The position numbers were made by a program, and so were the translations under genes. Positions 36,413-46,135 of a DNA stretch of 64,000 nucleotides are shown here, piece after piece (positions within the stretch are counted from its first letter, which is position 1; the number at the start of each line of letters is the position of its first letter). The DNA is taken from assembly GCF_024343615.1 (NCBI RefSeq), contig NZ_RJUB01000123.1, forward strand, positions 1 through 64,000, read 5' to 3'. A model generated the notes under the pieces. That model had not been told where the DNA came from. It saw only the letters and a program-made list of their open reading frames with translations, and ran no database searches. Source of the DNA: Ferruginibacter sp. HRS2-29. Lineage in GTDB: Bacteria; Bacteroidota; Bacteroidia; Chitinophagales; Chitinophagaceae.

Positions 36413-36641
36413 AAATACGCATTTAAACTACAGGAATCTACGAAGTAATAATACCTTAAAACCCTTTTCAGTAAAGGATTTTACAAAACGGGCCACTTTG
36501 TAACGCATTAACAACCGGAAAAGTATATGCATATTCAAAATATTTCTTCCGGAATGAAATATTAAACATCAAACTACGTTATTATTAAGGACTATCCATC
36601 CAATCTATGTAATTTCTTTTAACTGCTTAAATCCAATACGC

Positions 36642-38906
36642 ATGAAAAGACTTTTACGTGATGTAATTCTTTTAACTATATTCTTCCTGTCCATCGCCAA
36701 ACAATCGGCCAATGCGCAGGGTGCAAACCGTGTTGACATTGGTAAAAGTTTTGCCAATATGAGCAAGCTTTCAACCGGCGGAACATTCAACCCCGGAGAC
36801 ACTATAGAAATTCGCGTAACCATCGCCGTAATTACACAGGGTACAAGAACGATCATTGATAGTGTACAGGTATTCGACCAGGTACCTGCCAATACGATCT
36901 ACATTCCCGGCAGCATGCGGGTAGCCACCAACCAGGGGCTCACTTACAAAGGGCCTTTTACGGAAGGTATCGATGGTGATGCCGGCAGAAAAGTCGGGAG
37001 TAATATCACCATCAATCTTGGCAATGGTGCCAATGGTACCAAAGGGGGCAGAATACGTTCCGACTCCAGCCGTCCGAGTTTTTATAATTCACATTGCATC
37101 ATGATGGCCTGTTACAAAGTGAGGATAGATCCGGCCGCGAATTATGGCGACACACTTTTCATCAATGGTTCTGTCAGGTACAAGATGATCACGCCGGCGA
37201 ATGGCTGGACGATCACCACATTTCCTACTTACCATATCTTGCTTTTCCAAAACAACGGCTATTGCCAGAATGGCTCGAACATCAGCGCCGCATCCGATTC
37301 GTTGGGTACTTTTGCAAGCGGCAGCACGCAAAACAGGGTGGCACCATTGGCTTTCACCACGTCTTATATCAAGCAAAATGTTTCAACCGGTCAACCAAAC
37401 GATTATTATTATTCGATCGTAAATAACAGCAGCGCCGATGGCTCGACCAATCCAAATTCGCCGATGCCCGAAGCTACTGTTGCACACCGGGTCTTTGGGT
37501 TATGGGATATCTGCGGCGATCACACAGGCGCTGCGAACCCTGCATTGGGCAATGCACCTGCAGCACCCGGCTCACGAAAAGGATATTTTGTGATGGTGAA
37601 TGCCAGTTATAATACCAACATAGCTTATGAAGAAACGTTAACCAATCTCTGCCCGAATACTTATTACGAATTCAGTGCCTGGTTCAGAAATCTTTGTCCA
37701 CGATGCAGCTGCGACAGTATGGGCAGAGGCAGTGGCAACTCCGGATTTTTGCCCTACCCGGGAAATGATTCTTCAGGTGTACGTCCCAACCTGAGTTTTG
37801 AAATTGATGGCCTCGCTTATTTCACATCAGGCGATATAAAATATGACCGTACTGCGCCATGGAAACAATATGGGTTTACATTTCTTACAAAATCCACGCA
37901 GACGACTGCACAATTTGTGATCAGGAATAATTCTCCAGGCGGTGGTGGTAACGACTGGGCGATAGATGATATCAAAGTGGCGCATTGCGGCCCATCGCTG
38001 AATATGAATTACACGCCGTATGCATCGGGCTGTAAGGAAGGCCCTTTTGTCGTCAATCTCTCTGATACCATACGTTTTATTTATAACAGCTACGTGTATT
38101 TCCAATGGCAGAAAAGTAATGTTGGCGGCACTATCTGGACTGATCTCACCGGCCCCGGCACCTCCGGAATTGGAAGCCCTGTGCTGGTAAACGGATTGTG
38201 GGAATATGTAACAAACCTTCCGCCATTTATTGCAAGCTATGCCGATAGCGGCACTTACTACCGTGTGATCGTGGCCACCACCGCCGCTAATCTCAGCAGT
38301 ACCTCCTGTTCGTACCAGGATGGCAGTTCAACAATGGTAAGGGTGACCACCTGCGGACTTGTGCTCAATGGGAATTTCACCCAGTTCAAAGGATCGCTTA
38401 ACGACAACAAAGGCTACCTTGTTTGGAATACTTCTAATGAAAAAGAGCTCAGTTATTTTGACATTGAAAAAAGTAATGATGGTGTACACTTTGAAAAGAT
38501 CGGTTCGGTGTACGCGAAGAATACAACAGAAGCATCTTACAATTTCAGCGACCCGGAAGCAATCAATGGTAACCGCTATTATCGGTTGAAAATGGCAGAC
38601 ATCGATCAGCGCTACAAATACAGCAATACGATCGTACTCAATACAAACATGTCATTTGAATTCAAGAATATTCAAAACCCATTCAGTAATAAGATCACGG
38701 CTGATGTGATCGCTCCATCGGATGGATTGCTCAACATTGTTGTATATAATGATAAAGGGCAAAAGATATCTTCGCACCCAATGCTCGTAAAGAAAGGGCT
38801 GACAAGGGTTTCAACGGATAACCTTCCGGCGATAAGCAGCGGGGTTTATATTGTATCAGCAGAATTTAATAAAGAAAATATCAGGCAAAAAGTAATAAAA
38901 AGATAA
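36642..38906 (+). CDS. Large secreted protein with T9SS type A C-terminal signal
   Basis: A 754-residue secreted protein with a signal peptide ending near ANAQG (residue 26). The first 200 residues read as a DUF11-like repeat-containing surface domain (GDTIEIRVTIAVITQGTRTI, FDQVPANTIYIPGSM). A central region has NLCPNTYYEFSAWFRNLCPRC, resembling a jelly-roll carbohydrate-binding-type fold with a calcium-like loop. The C-terminal 80 residues are a type A sorting signal (NPFSNKITADVIAP, LNIVVYNDKGQKISS, ISSGVYIVSAEF). Ligand and activity are unknown. It is cysteine-rich for a Bacteroidota surface protein. Confidence 0.75.
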   Translation: MKRLLRDVILLTIFFLSIAKQSANAQGANRVDIGKSFANMSKLSTGGTFNPGDTIEIRVTIAVITQGTRTIIDSVQVFDQVPANTIYIPGSMRVATNQGLTYKGPFTEGIDGDAGRKVGSNITINLGNGANGTKGGRIRSDSSRPSFYNSHCIMMACYKVRIDPAANYGDTLFINGSVRYKMITPANGWTITTFPTYHILLFQNNGYCQNGSNISAASDSLGTFASGSTQNRVAPLAFTTSYIKQNVSTGQPNDYYYSIVNNSSADGSTNPNSPMPEATVAHRVFGLWDICGDHTGAANPALGNAPAAPGSRKGYFVMVNASYNTNIAYEETLTNLCPNTYYEFSAWFRNLCPRCSCDSMGRGSGNSGFLPYPGNDSSGVRPNLSFEIDGLAYFTSGDIKYDRTAPWKQYGFTFLTKSTQTTAQFVIRNNSPGGGGNDWAIDDIKVAHCGPSLNMNYTPYASGCKEGPFVVNLSDTIRFIYNSYVYFQWQKSNVGGTIWTDLTGPGTSGIGSPVLVNGLWEYVTNLPPFIASYADSGTYYRVIVATTAANLSSTSCSYQDGSSTMVRVTTCGLVLNGNFTQFKGSLNDNKGYLVWNTSNEKELSYFDIEKSNDGVHFEKIGSVYAKNTTEASYNFSDPEAINGNRYYRLKMADIDQRYKYSNTIVLNTNMSFEFKNIQNPFSNKITADVIAPSDGLLNIVVYNDKGQKISSHPMLVKKGLTRVSTDNLPAISSGVYIVSAEFNKENIRQKVIKR

Positions 38907-38907
38907 A

Positions 38908-39023
38908 TCGATGTATGATGTGAGATGTATGATGTATGATATTTTTTAAGAGAACGTACTAGTTACAAAATGCAAGTCCTTTCAACCGAAAGAAATCATA
39001 CATCTCACATCATACATCATACA
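38908..39023. repeat. Heptad inverted repeat (gatgtat / atacatc)
   Basis: A perfect 23-bp arm at 38911-38933 pairs with 38995-39017, in 7-bp words. It lies between convergent genes and has the same word family as 11240-11358. Confidence 0.95.
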
Positions 39024-39025
39024 TT

Positions 39026-39724
39026 TTACGAAACTTGCGTGGCATCATCCACTCTCGAATCCGTTTCCACTGTATGTACATCCGTTTGTTTGTTGCGGTC
39101 TTTGAAGAACCGTTTCTGAAACACCATGATGCTGATGATACCTGTGCTGATGGCTGCATCGGCTATATTGAAGATCGGACGGAAGAATTCGAAATCTTCG
39201 CCACCCCAGATCGGGAACCAGGAAGGGAAATGCCCTTTCAGTACCGGGAAGTATAACATGTCTACTACATTACCGTGAAGGAATGTTGCATATCCATGTT
39301 TGGAAAAATGAGCCAGCCCATTGTAGCCAACATATTCATTGATCTGCGGATCGAAGATCATTCCTTTATCGAATATCATTCCGTAAAAACACGAATCGAT
39401 GAGATTACCCAAAGCACCCGCGTATACAAGCCCGGCGCAAATGATAAATCCGCGATGATATTTTTGTTTGATGATATTTCCGAGATACCAGGTACCGAAA
39501 ACCACTGCCAACATCCTGAAAACAGTCAGCGCCAATTTACCCCAGTTACCTCCGAATTTCCAGCCATAAGCCATACCGGGATTTTCTACAAAATACAACT
39601 GGAACCAGTTACCTGCCACATGTTTGGAGGTGTTGATAGGAAAAGTCGTTTTGATATATATTTTCAGCAGCTGGTCAACGAGCACAACCAATGCAATGAT
39701 GATGATCAGGTTTCTTTTTTTCAT
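39026..39724 (-). CDS. lspA: Lipoprotein signal peptidase (signal peptidase II)
   Basis: Inner-membrane aspartic protease that removes the signal peptides of prolipoproteins. 232 residues, longer than the E. coli type because of an insertion between helices (DKGMIFDPQINEYVGYNG) and a charged C-terminal tail, both usual in Bacteroidota. Catalytic Asp residues are in GNLIDSCFYG and FNIADAAISTG; the N-terminal FVENPGMAYGW is the conserved family segment. The ATG at 39724 starts MKKRNLIIIIALVVLVDQLL. A longer frame to 39808 would translate the repeat region and is rejected. Confidence 0.94.
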   Translation of the reverse strand: MKKRNLIIIIALVVLVDQLLKIYIKTTFPINTSKHVAGNWFQLYFVENPGMAYGWKFGGNWGKLALTVFRMLAVVFGTWYLGNIIKQKYHRGFIICAGLVYAGALGNLIDSCFYGMIFDKGMIFDPQINEYVGYNGLAHFSKHGYATFLHGNVVDMLYFPVLKGHFPSWFPIWGGEDFEFFRPIFNIADAAISTGIISIMVFQKRFFKDRNKQTDVHTVETDSRVDDATQVS

Positions 39725-39735
39725 AATTAAGATTG

Positions 39736-39743
39736 CAAAGATA
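39736..39743 (-). promoter_or_regulatory. Candidate -7 element for lspA
   Basis: TATCTTTG on the minus strand, 12 bp before the lspA ATG. It merges into the edge of the adjacent repeat arm. Confidence 0.45.
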
Positions 39744-39812
39744 ATGGTAATTGATAATGGTATAATGGATAATGCCAGCCGAACATTATGCATTATACAA
39801 TTATCCATTATT
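39739..39812. repeat. Heptad inverted repeat (gataatg / cattatc)
   Basis: Left words gataatg, gtaattg, ataatgg; right words cattatg, cattata, caattat, ccattat, in 7-bp register. It fills the gap between the MurF-Alr fusion gene (ending) and lspA (starting) on the minus strand. Confidence 0.85.
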
Positions 39813-39813
39813 T

Positions 39814-42291
39814 TTATTCTTCAAAATACACCCGCTTCACCCTCTGCGAAATGCTGGTAAGTATTTCATAAGCAATTGTTTCGGCGGCATTTGCCACAGT
39901 GTCTACCGGAAGCGCTTCCCCAAATACGATCACATCATCTTCTTCGCTGGCGGGGATATCTGTAATGTCCAGCATCGTCATATCCATACAAACATTTCCG
40001 ATCACCGGCGCCAGTTGGCCATTGATATACATGTGACCTTTTCCGTTACCCAGCGAACGCCGATACCCATCGGCATAACCTATCCTTACTGTTGCTATCA
40101 CTGAATCACGCAGCACAACTCCCTGCCGGTTATAACCTACGGTCTCTCCTTTTTTGATATGTTTGATCTGCGCAATAGTTGTTTTCAAAGTGGCTACAGT
40201 CCGCAGCTTTTCCTGCATGACAGGATTGGAATCGACGCCGTACAAACCGATCCCCAATCGTACCATATCCAGCTGCAATACCGGCAACCTCGCTATGCCT
40301 GAAGTATTGGAAATATGTTTGATGAAAGGCTCTTTGATCACTGCGGAGATTTTTTGCGAAATGTGTTCAAATATTTCAGCCTGCTGTTTTGTGAAAGCAT
40401 CATGTTTGCTATCGCCGCTGGCGACAAGATGAGAGAACACCGATCTTATATGGAATACATCAGTGTCTTTTAATATTGTCACCAATCCATCGGCCTCATG
40501 CTCTTCAAATCCAAGACGGTGCATACCCGTATCCAGCTTGATGTGCACGGGATAATGAGTGAGTTGATGTTGCTGCAGGTACTGCCTGAAAGCATCGAGT
40601 ATATTAAAAGAATAAAGTTCGGGTTCGAGGTTATATTTTACGAGACTATTGAACGTATCGCTTTCCACATTCATCACCATGATCGGCAAGCGAATGCCTG
40701 CTTTGCGCAGTTCCACACCTTCATCCGCATAAGCCACGGCAAGATAATCCACACCGGCATGTTGCAGGATATTCGCTATTTCAAAACTGCCGCTCCCATA
40801 ACTGAACGCTTTTACCATTGCCATCAGTTTCACGCCGGGATTCAATTGACGCCGGTAAGCATCCAGGTTGTGACGCAATGCATTCAGATTTATTTCGAGT
40901 AAAGTCTGATGCGTTTTTTGCTCCAGCACATTGCTGATCCTTTCAAATTCAAAGACGCGGGCTCCTTTCAGGAGAATGGTTTCATCTCGGAAATTCAGCA
41001 CAGGTACCTGCGCCAGGAATTCTTCGGTAGAAATAAAAAAACTATTGTTTGGGATCGTTGAAAAAAGATGTGCATTTTCCTTTATTTCCGGACCTACACC
41101 GATAAAACGATCAATGCTCTTTCCTGTTACCATGGTTGCAATCTGTTGGTACAATTCCCTTCCGTCCTGTCCGCCCTGCATCATGTCGCTCAATACTACT
41201 GTTTTCTTTTCATGCTGTTGTTGCTGCTGTAAAAAATCGAGCGCAATGCCAAGTGAATTGATATCGGCACTATACCCGTCGTTGATGATGGAACAGTTAT
41301 TATTTCCCTGTTTCAGCTCCAGCCTCATCTCTACAGGCTTCAGTTGCGCCATACGCTGCGAGATTATTACCGCAGGGAATTTCAGATAAATCAATACACA
41401 GCAACAGGTAAGCGCATTATGGATGGAAGCATCGTCTGTAAATGGGATGGTAAAATCGAACACTTCATTTCCGTATGTACATTCAAGAAGAGTGTCGCCG
41501 TGCAATTTTTTTACAGATTGCAGCACTACAGATGCATCCTTATTTTTTCCCCAGGTAAATAATTGCAACCCCTGATTCTTATCCTGAACAAAAGCTTTTA
41601 TCACATCATCCAGCAATTTTTCATCTTTGTTATAAAACAATAATTTACTCTTCGCAAACAGCGACAACTTCTCTTCTATTTTTTGCCTAATCCCTGAAAA
41701 GCCCGAAGCATGGGCATCTCCGATGAATGTAAATATCCCGGTGCCCGGATCGATTACTTTTTGCAGCTTTTCCATTTCACCCGGCAGGGAAATTCCCGCT
41801 TCAAAAATTCCCAGCGTATGTTCATTACTCATTTGCCACACACTCAGCGGCACACCGATCTGGGAGTTATAACTTTTCGGACTGCGTACAATGGTGTAAT
41901 CACTGTTCAACAACTGGTAAAGCAATTCCTTCACAATGGTTTTCCCATTACTACCGGTAATACCGATCACAGGAAATGAAAAATTCCGGCGATGCCATGC
42001 GGCCACCTGCTGCAGTGAATTCAGTGTATCCGTAACCGTTATGAAGCGTGCTCCGGGAAATTCATCTTTTGCCACCGGCTGGCTCACCACAAAATTGCGG
42101 ATACCTTTTTCGTAAAGTTCAGGGATATATGTATGACCATCTTTTACCGGCCCTGTCAAAGCAAAAAACAAGGAGGTTGCCGGAAAGTGCACTTTACGGC
42201 TGTCTATCAGCAATTGCTCGATAGGAGCATCTTCTTCAAAAATTTCTGAAGAACCTGTTGCCGCTGCAATTTGATTAATGGTGTACCTCAC
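39814..42291 (-). CDS. alr: MurF-like domain fused to alanine racemase
   Basis: An 825-residue fusion. Residues 1-450 are MurF-like with the P-loop [15 protein letters not shown]; residues 460-825 are a PLP-dependent alanine racemase with MAMVKAFSYGSG (PLP Lys), HIKLDTGMHRLGF, HISNTSGIARLP, RLGIGLYGV and the catalytic Tyr region ETVGYNRQGVV. The MurF half has changed positions compared with the intact MurF at 20078: FIGDAHASGF replaces [10 protein letters not shown] and DGYSADINSL replaces [10 protein letters not shown]. It may therefore be poorly active or regulatory. Racemase supplies D-Ala for D-Ala-D-Ala. Such fusions are common in Bacteroidota. Confidence 0.93.
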   Translation of the reverse strand: MRYTINQIAAATGSSEIFEEDAPIEQLLIDSRKVHFPATSLFFALTGPVKDGHTYIPELYEKGIRNFVVSQPVAKDEFPGARFITVTDTLNSLQQVAAWHRRNFSFPVIGITGSNGKTIVKELLYQLLNSDYTIVRSPKSYNSQIGVPLSVWQMSNEHTLGIFEAGISLPGEMEKLQKVIDPGTGIFTFIGDAHASGFSGIRQKIEEKLSLFAKSKLLFYNKDEKLLDDVIKAFVQDKNQGLQLFTWGKNKDASVVLQSVKKLHGDTLLECTYGNEVFDFTIPFTDDASIHNALTCCCVLIYLKFPAVIISQRMAQLKPVEMRLELKQGNNNCSIINDGYSADINSLGIALDFLQQQQQHEKKTVVLSDMMQGGQDGRELYQQIATMVTGKSIDRFIGVGPEIKENAHLFSTIPNNSFFISTEEFLAQVPVLNFRDETILLKGARVFEFERISNVLEQKTHQTLLEINLNALRHNLDAYRRQLNPGVKLMAMVKAFSYGSGSFEIANILQHAGVDYLAVAYADEGVELRKAGIRLPIMVMNVESDTFNSLVKYNLEPELYSFNILDAFRQYLQQHQLTHYPVHIKLDTGMHRLGFEEHEADGLVTILKDTDVFHIRSVFSHLVASGDSKHDAFTKQQAEIFEHISQKISAVIKEPFIKHISNTSGIARLPVLQLDMVRLGIGLYGVDSNPVMQEKLRTVATLKTTIAQIKHIKKGETVGYNRQGVVLRDSVIATVRIGYADGYRRSLGNGKGHMYINGQLAPVIGNVCMDMTMLDITDIPASEEDDVIVFGEALPVDTVANAAETIAYEILTSISQRVKRVYFEE

Positions 42292-42308
42292 AAAGAAGGA
42301 TTAAAATA

Positions 42309-43316
42309 TTAATGCGCCTGGTCGTCTGATTGTCGTTGTTCCCGTCCTTCGGCTTTTTGTTTGTCGATGAACATGGAATAAAAAATAGAACCCGCCAGGC
42401 ATATCATGATGATGCCAAGTGATATGAAGACCTGCGTGGTCTTGTCTACCCATTGGTTGATCCAATGTTCACCCAGCATTTTCAGCCCGATGAATACCAG
42501 CACGATAGCAATCCCTTTTGGCAGGTAATCGAATTTATTGACTGCTCCGCGAAGAAGGAAAAATAAAGAACGCAGGCCAAGCACCGCGAAAATATTGGAA
42601 GTGTAGATCACGAGTTTGGCCGTAGCGCCATAACCCGGTGTGCGGGTGTCTACAATACCCATCACCGCGGGAATGGAATCCAATGCAAATACGAGATCTA
42701 TGCCTCCGAGCATCAGTACCACCACAAACAAGGTGGTGTAATGACGCTTCCCTTCGTGATGCACACTAAATTTACCATCCCCATCATGTGGTACCAATGG
42801 CAGCACACGTTTCAGGAATTTGTACCCTTTGCTTTTTTGCGGATCGAAGCCATCGTCGTCATCTTCCGATGCAAACATCTTGTAGCCGGTATATACCAGG
42901 AATACGCCGAAAATATAAAGTAACCAATGAAATTTTTCCACCAGCGTTACTCCAAGCGTAATGAAGATGATACGGAATACGATCGCCATCAGGATTCCCA
43001 GCAGCAACACCCTCCCGTAATTTTTTTCTTTCACACCGAAGGCGGAAAAAATGAGTATGAAAACAAATATATTATCGATACTCAGGCTCCATTCCATGAG
43101 GTAGGCGCTAAGGTATTCCAGCGCTGGTTTTTGCCCGTTCTCTATCCATAAAAAAATACAGAATGCCAGTGCCAGCCCTACCCAGAAGAAGGTCTGGTAC
43201 AAAGCCTGTTTGATCGTGACCTTCTTGTCTTTTTTGCTCAGCAAACCAAGATCGAAGATTAGGGCCACGACGATCACGATGCCAAATACTAGGTATAATA
43301 ATTCGGTTTTGCTCAT
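42309..43316 (-). CDS. TerC family integral membrane protein
   Basis: A 335-residue TerC/Alx-type protein with eight or nine predicted membrane helices. Acidic TerC motifs are seen: MEWSLSIDNIFVFILIFSAFG near residues 73-93 and LGGIDLVFALDSIPAVMGI near 204-222. The central loop is acidic (SEDDDDGFDPQ). Family members handle manganese efflux or metal loading of secreted proteins. It lies 17 bp upstream of the MurF-Alr gene and 6 bp after gldG on the same strand, so it is probably in one transcript with the gld genes. Confidence 0.92.
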   Translation of the reverse strand: MSKTELLYLVFGIVIVVALIFDLGLLSKKDKKVTIKQALYQTFFWVGLALAFCIFLWIENGQKPALEYLSAYLMEWSLSIDNIFVFILIFSAFGVKEKNYGRVLLLGILMAIVFRIIFITLGVTLVEKFHWLLYIFGVFLVYTGYKMFASEDDDDGFDPQKSKGYKFLKRVLPLVPHDGDGKFSVHHEGKRHYTTLFVVVLMLGGIDLVFALDSIPAVMGIVDTRTPGYGATAKLVIYTSNIFAVLGLRSLFFLLRGAVNKFDYLPKGIAIVLVFIGLKMLGEHWINQWVDKTTQVFISLGIIMICLAGSIFYSMFIDKQKAEGREQRQSDDQAH

Positions 43317-43322
43317 GATAAT

Positions 43323-45038
43323 TTATTTGGTATACCTGCGTTTGCGCAGCCATTGAAAAATGAATGCAAATAATAGCACCAACAGAACCGGCAAACCGAT
43401 ATTAATAAGCTGCCATTTCTTTTTTTCTTCTTCCACCTTTTTACTGTCCAATAACCTTACCACATAATCTTTCGATTTGGCTTCGCTGAGATCATTTTCA
43501 TTGATGAGGTAATCCAGGCAGTTCTGGATAAAATCCTTATTGGCAAACGGGAAAGCCCTTTGTGTACCATATGTGTAAGGGTTCATTCCCATCGGGATCG
43601 GCTCGCCTTTGATCACGGAATTCAATACGATATCGCCATCCGACACGATCACCATTTTATTATCGCCGCTTTGCGGAATGAATGTAGCCCCATATTTTGT
43701 AATGCTGTCGTTCATCGCCTGCGTAACCCTGTTGGCATAAAGTGAACTGAATTTTCCTTCGAGCAATACCGCCACAGGTATATGCGGTTTATTGTATTTT
43801 GCATTTTCCGGTTCCACACTATTTTCTTTTCCGCTGATGATGGCAGGCGTGGCGATCGTTCTTGCATTGGGAGAAGAAGTGAGCAGGATCGTTTTTTTGA
43901 TCCCTTCTGTTTCAATGGTATCAATGGAATTGACAAAACGCCCGGCTACAAAACCAAGATTTTTATTGATCGGGTTATTGGAAGGTGACTCCAGTACGGG
44001 AAAATAATTCCAGGGTAATAATTCAAACTGTCCATTGCCATTTACATCGAACGGAAGAAAATCGCATTGCAGATCCATCACCAGGTCAGGATTGATCCTT
44101 ACCCCGTATTTGAACAGCAGGTCATTGAGATTCAATTCCCGATCATATGCCACCACTTCACCCTTTTGCAGACTATCCAGTTCGGCATTCAGCCTGTCTA
44201 CAAACATGAGCAGTTTACCGCCACCCATCACATATTGGTCAAGTTTGAGTTTGGCTTCTTCGCTGAAACCTTGTGCTGGTTTCACCACCATCAACACTTT
44301 GAAATCCTCGGGTATGCGTGGCTGTGAGTTGGGGTCAAAAGTAAATACATCGTATTCGGGGCGGAGTATATTTTCTACCAGGTCGTAGGTGTTTATCTGA
44401 ACCGGCTCACCGTTGCCGATGGCGTACCCCACGATGGGCCTGGTTTCCCGGCTGATCTTTGAGATCGCATCAGCAAATTTGTATTCGAGTGTAGCTTCGG
44501 CGCTGTTGAGCTCGCCGGAAGTGATCCGGTTTTTAAAGGAAGGATCGGCTACTGCTTTCTTTTCAAAAATCGTAACAGGAATGGTATCATTACCGTCATA
44601 TACTAATGCTATCGGGTATACGACCTGCTGTTGCTGGCCTTGTTCTACCTGCGAAGTTAGATTGATATAATTGAAGCCCAGCGCAGGAAGTGTATCATTG
44701 TATGTAACCCCGGTACCCGGCACTACATCTTCCAGCGATTTAAAATTGAAGCGAACCCTGGCCCCTGCCACTTCCTTGAATTCCTGCAAAATATCGGCTG
44801 TGGAAGAAGCCAGTTTCTTAAACCCGCTCGGATAATTTCCTTTCAGAAAAACATCTATCGTTACAGGTTCCTTGATATTGCGGAGCAATTTCCTGGTAGG
44901 ATGACTGAGCGTAAACCTTTTTTCATCGGTAAAGTCGAGCCTACTATGCCATACCGACGCGGCCCAGTTGAGCGACACCAATATCAGCAGTGCCACCGGC
45001 AACCATGCTTTTTTATATATGGATCTGAATATGCTCAT
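43323..45038 (-). CDS. gldG: Gliding motility ABC transporter component GldG
   Basis: A 571-residue membrane protein of the GldG family. One N-terminal helix (near 10-30), then the large periplasmic GldG-type domain starting TDEKRFTLSHPTRKLLRNIKEP near 37-58, with VMGGGKLLMFVDRLNAELDS near 268-288 and FPVLESPSNNPINKNLGF near 345-363, and a C-terminal helix followed by WLRKRRYTK. GldA, F and G form an ABC transporter needed for gliding in Flavobacterium. Its start abuts the gldF stop with no gap, so they are co-translated. The ATPase gldA is not in the window. Confidence 0.93.
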   Translation of the reverse strand: MSIFRSIYKKAWLPVALLILVSLNWAASVWHSRLDFTDEKRFTLSHPTRKLLRNIKEPVTIDVFLKGNYPSGFKKLASSTADILQEFKEVAGARVRFNFKSLEDVVPGTGVTYNDTLPALGFNYINLTSQVEQGQQQQVVYPIALVYDGNDTIPVTIFEKKAVADPSFKNRITSGELNSAEATLEYKFADAISKISRETRPIVGYAIGNGEPVQINTYDLVENILRPEYDVFTFDPNSQPRIPEDFKVLMVVKPAQGFSEEAKLKLDQYVMGGGKLLMFVDRLNAELDSLQKGEVVAYDRELNLNDLLFKYGVRINPDLVMDLQCDFLPFDVNGNGQFELLPWNYFPVLESPSNNPINKNLGFVAGRFVNSIDTIETEGIKKTILLTSSPNARTIATPAIISGKENSVEPENAKYNKPHIPVAVLLEGKFSSLYANRVTQAMNDSITKYGATFIPQSGDNKMVIVSDGDIVLNSVIKGEPIPMGMNPYTYGTQRAFPFANKDFIQNCLDYLINENDLSEAKSKDYVVRLLDSKKVEEEKKKWQLINIGLPVLLVLLFAFIFQWLRKRRYTK

Positions 45039-45761
45039 TTATCTTTTTTGAAGATTTTTTACCGTGATCAATAAGGAAAGAAATATTATGCTGAAAAAAT
45101 AGACGACATCGCGGCTATCGAGTACGGCACGGCTGATACTTCTGTAATGGAAATCGATACCCAGCATTTCAATATAATAATCAGCATTCCCCTGGAAAAC
45201 AGGAAGATTGCTGAGTGCGTTGAAACCGAAATATAACAACAGGCAAACAAAGGCGCTTACCAGGAATGCTACTACTGCGTTGCTTGTAAAGCTGCTGCAG
45301 CAGAGGCTTATAGCGGCAAAAACAGCTGCCAGCAAAAACAAACCGATGTAGCTTCCGATGATGCCGCCCTTATCGATGCCCCCAGATGCGCTCAACGAAC
45401 TGATGGTGATTATATAAATAAAAGTGGGGATGATGACGAATACCAACACGATCAATACCGCTACATATTTACCTGTAGTGATCTGTGCGCTGGTCAGTGG
45501 CTTTGTTTTTAATATTTCAAAAGTGCCTCCCCTGAATTCATCGGAAAACGAACGCATGGTGATGGCTGGTACGAGGAACAGGAGTACCCAGGGAGCCAGT
45601 TCGAAGAATTTATCCAGCGAAGCATACCCGTATTCAAAAATACTGCTGTCGGGCAGCATGAAGAGGAATACCCCGTTGACCAGGAGAAACAATACGATAG
45701 CGATATAACCTGTCAGGTTACTGAAAAATTGCGCCAGTTCTTTTTTACAAATGCTCCACAT
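45039..45761 (-). CDS. gldF: Gliding motility ABC transporter permease GldF
   Basis: A 240-residue ABC-2 type permease with six predicted helices. The sequence MWSICKKELAQFFSNLTGYIA is the standard GldF N terminus; FELAPWVLLFLVPAITMRSFSDEFRGGTFE near 48-77 is the ABC-2 conserved block, and the C terminus reaches FLSLLITVKNLQKR. First gene of the gldF-gldG-TerC-MurF/Alr run on the minus strand. Its 5' region is the 374-bp gap that also holds two terminator-like hairpins. Confidence 0.92.
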   Translation of the reverse strand: MWSICKKELAQFFSNLTGYIAIVLFLLVNGVFLFMLPDSSIFEYGYASLDKFFELAPWVLLFLVPAITMRSFSDEFRGGTFEILKTKPLTSAQITTGKYVAVLIVLVFVIIPTFIYIITISSLSASGGIDKGGIIGSYIGLFLLAAVFAAISLCCSSFTSNAVVAFLVSAFVCLLLYFGFNALSNLPVFQGNADYYIEMLGIDFHYRSISRAVLDSRDVVYFFSIIFLSLLITVKNLQKR

Positions 45762-46135
45762 CAGGTTTAAAATTGCTGCAATTTACTATTTACCAAACTA
45801 ATAGCGCCGTTAATCGTGGCAATACAAAAATTATTTTTTTAATACAAGCAGCGAATCCTGCCGGCGTTGTGTCATTATTCCGGACCTGATTGACACGCAT
45901 ACAAATTTATAACTGACCTAATTATTTGACCGGGTGGCATGCCACCTGCTTTTTGACAAACAATCGTAGTTTTCAGAAAGTTCAGATACCAAGTCGTTTA
46001 CCAAACCCAACTGCCTCCCCCGTTACCAAGCGGGGGATTTTTATTTCCTTCTGCGTGGCAAAAAAATTTGTTCCTTTTCTCAAAACAGAATAACTTAAGC
46101 GTTCACAAATTTTTAACAAATTCAATTTATCTTGT
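45762..46135. other. Divergent gap between gldF and the M43 protease gene
   Basis: 374 bp without a protein gene. It holds a perfect 14-bp palindrome GGTGGCATGCCACC (45933-45946) followed by TGCTTTTT, and a second hairpin at 46016-46042 with a T tract. Between them a TTTTTGAC...TAGTTTTC stretch (about 45950-45975) resembles a weak plus-strand promoter. A small RNA or leader transcript of about 70 nt ending at 46042 is possible. Confidence 0.4.
46016..46042 (+). terminator. Rho-independent-type hairpin upstream of the M43 gene
   Basis: TCCCCCG (46016-46022) pairs with CGGGGGA (46031-46037), then TTTTT. It lies 94 bp before the protease start with no plus-strand gene before it, so it would end a short leader or small RNA. 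Confidence 0.7.

Noticed and set aside
39725-39808. Longer lspA start
   Set aside because: The added 28 residues are translation of the taatgga repeat; LspA starts MKKRNL at 39724.
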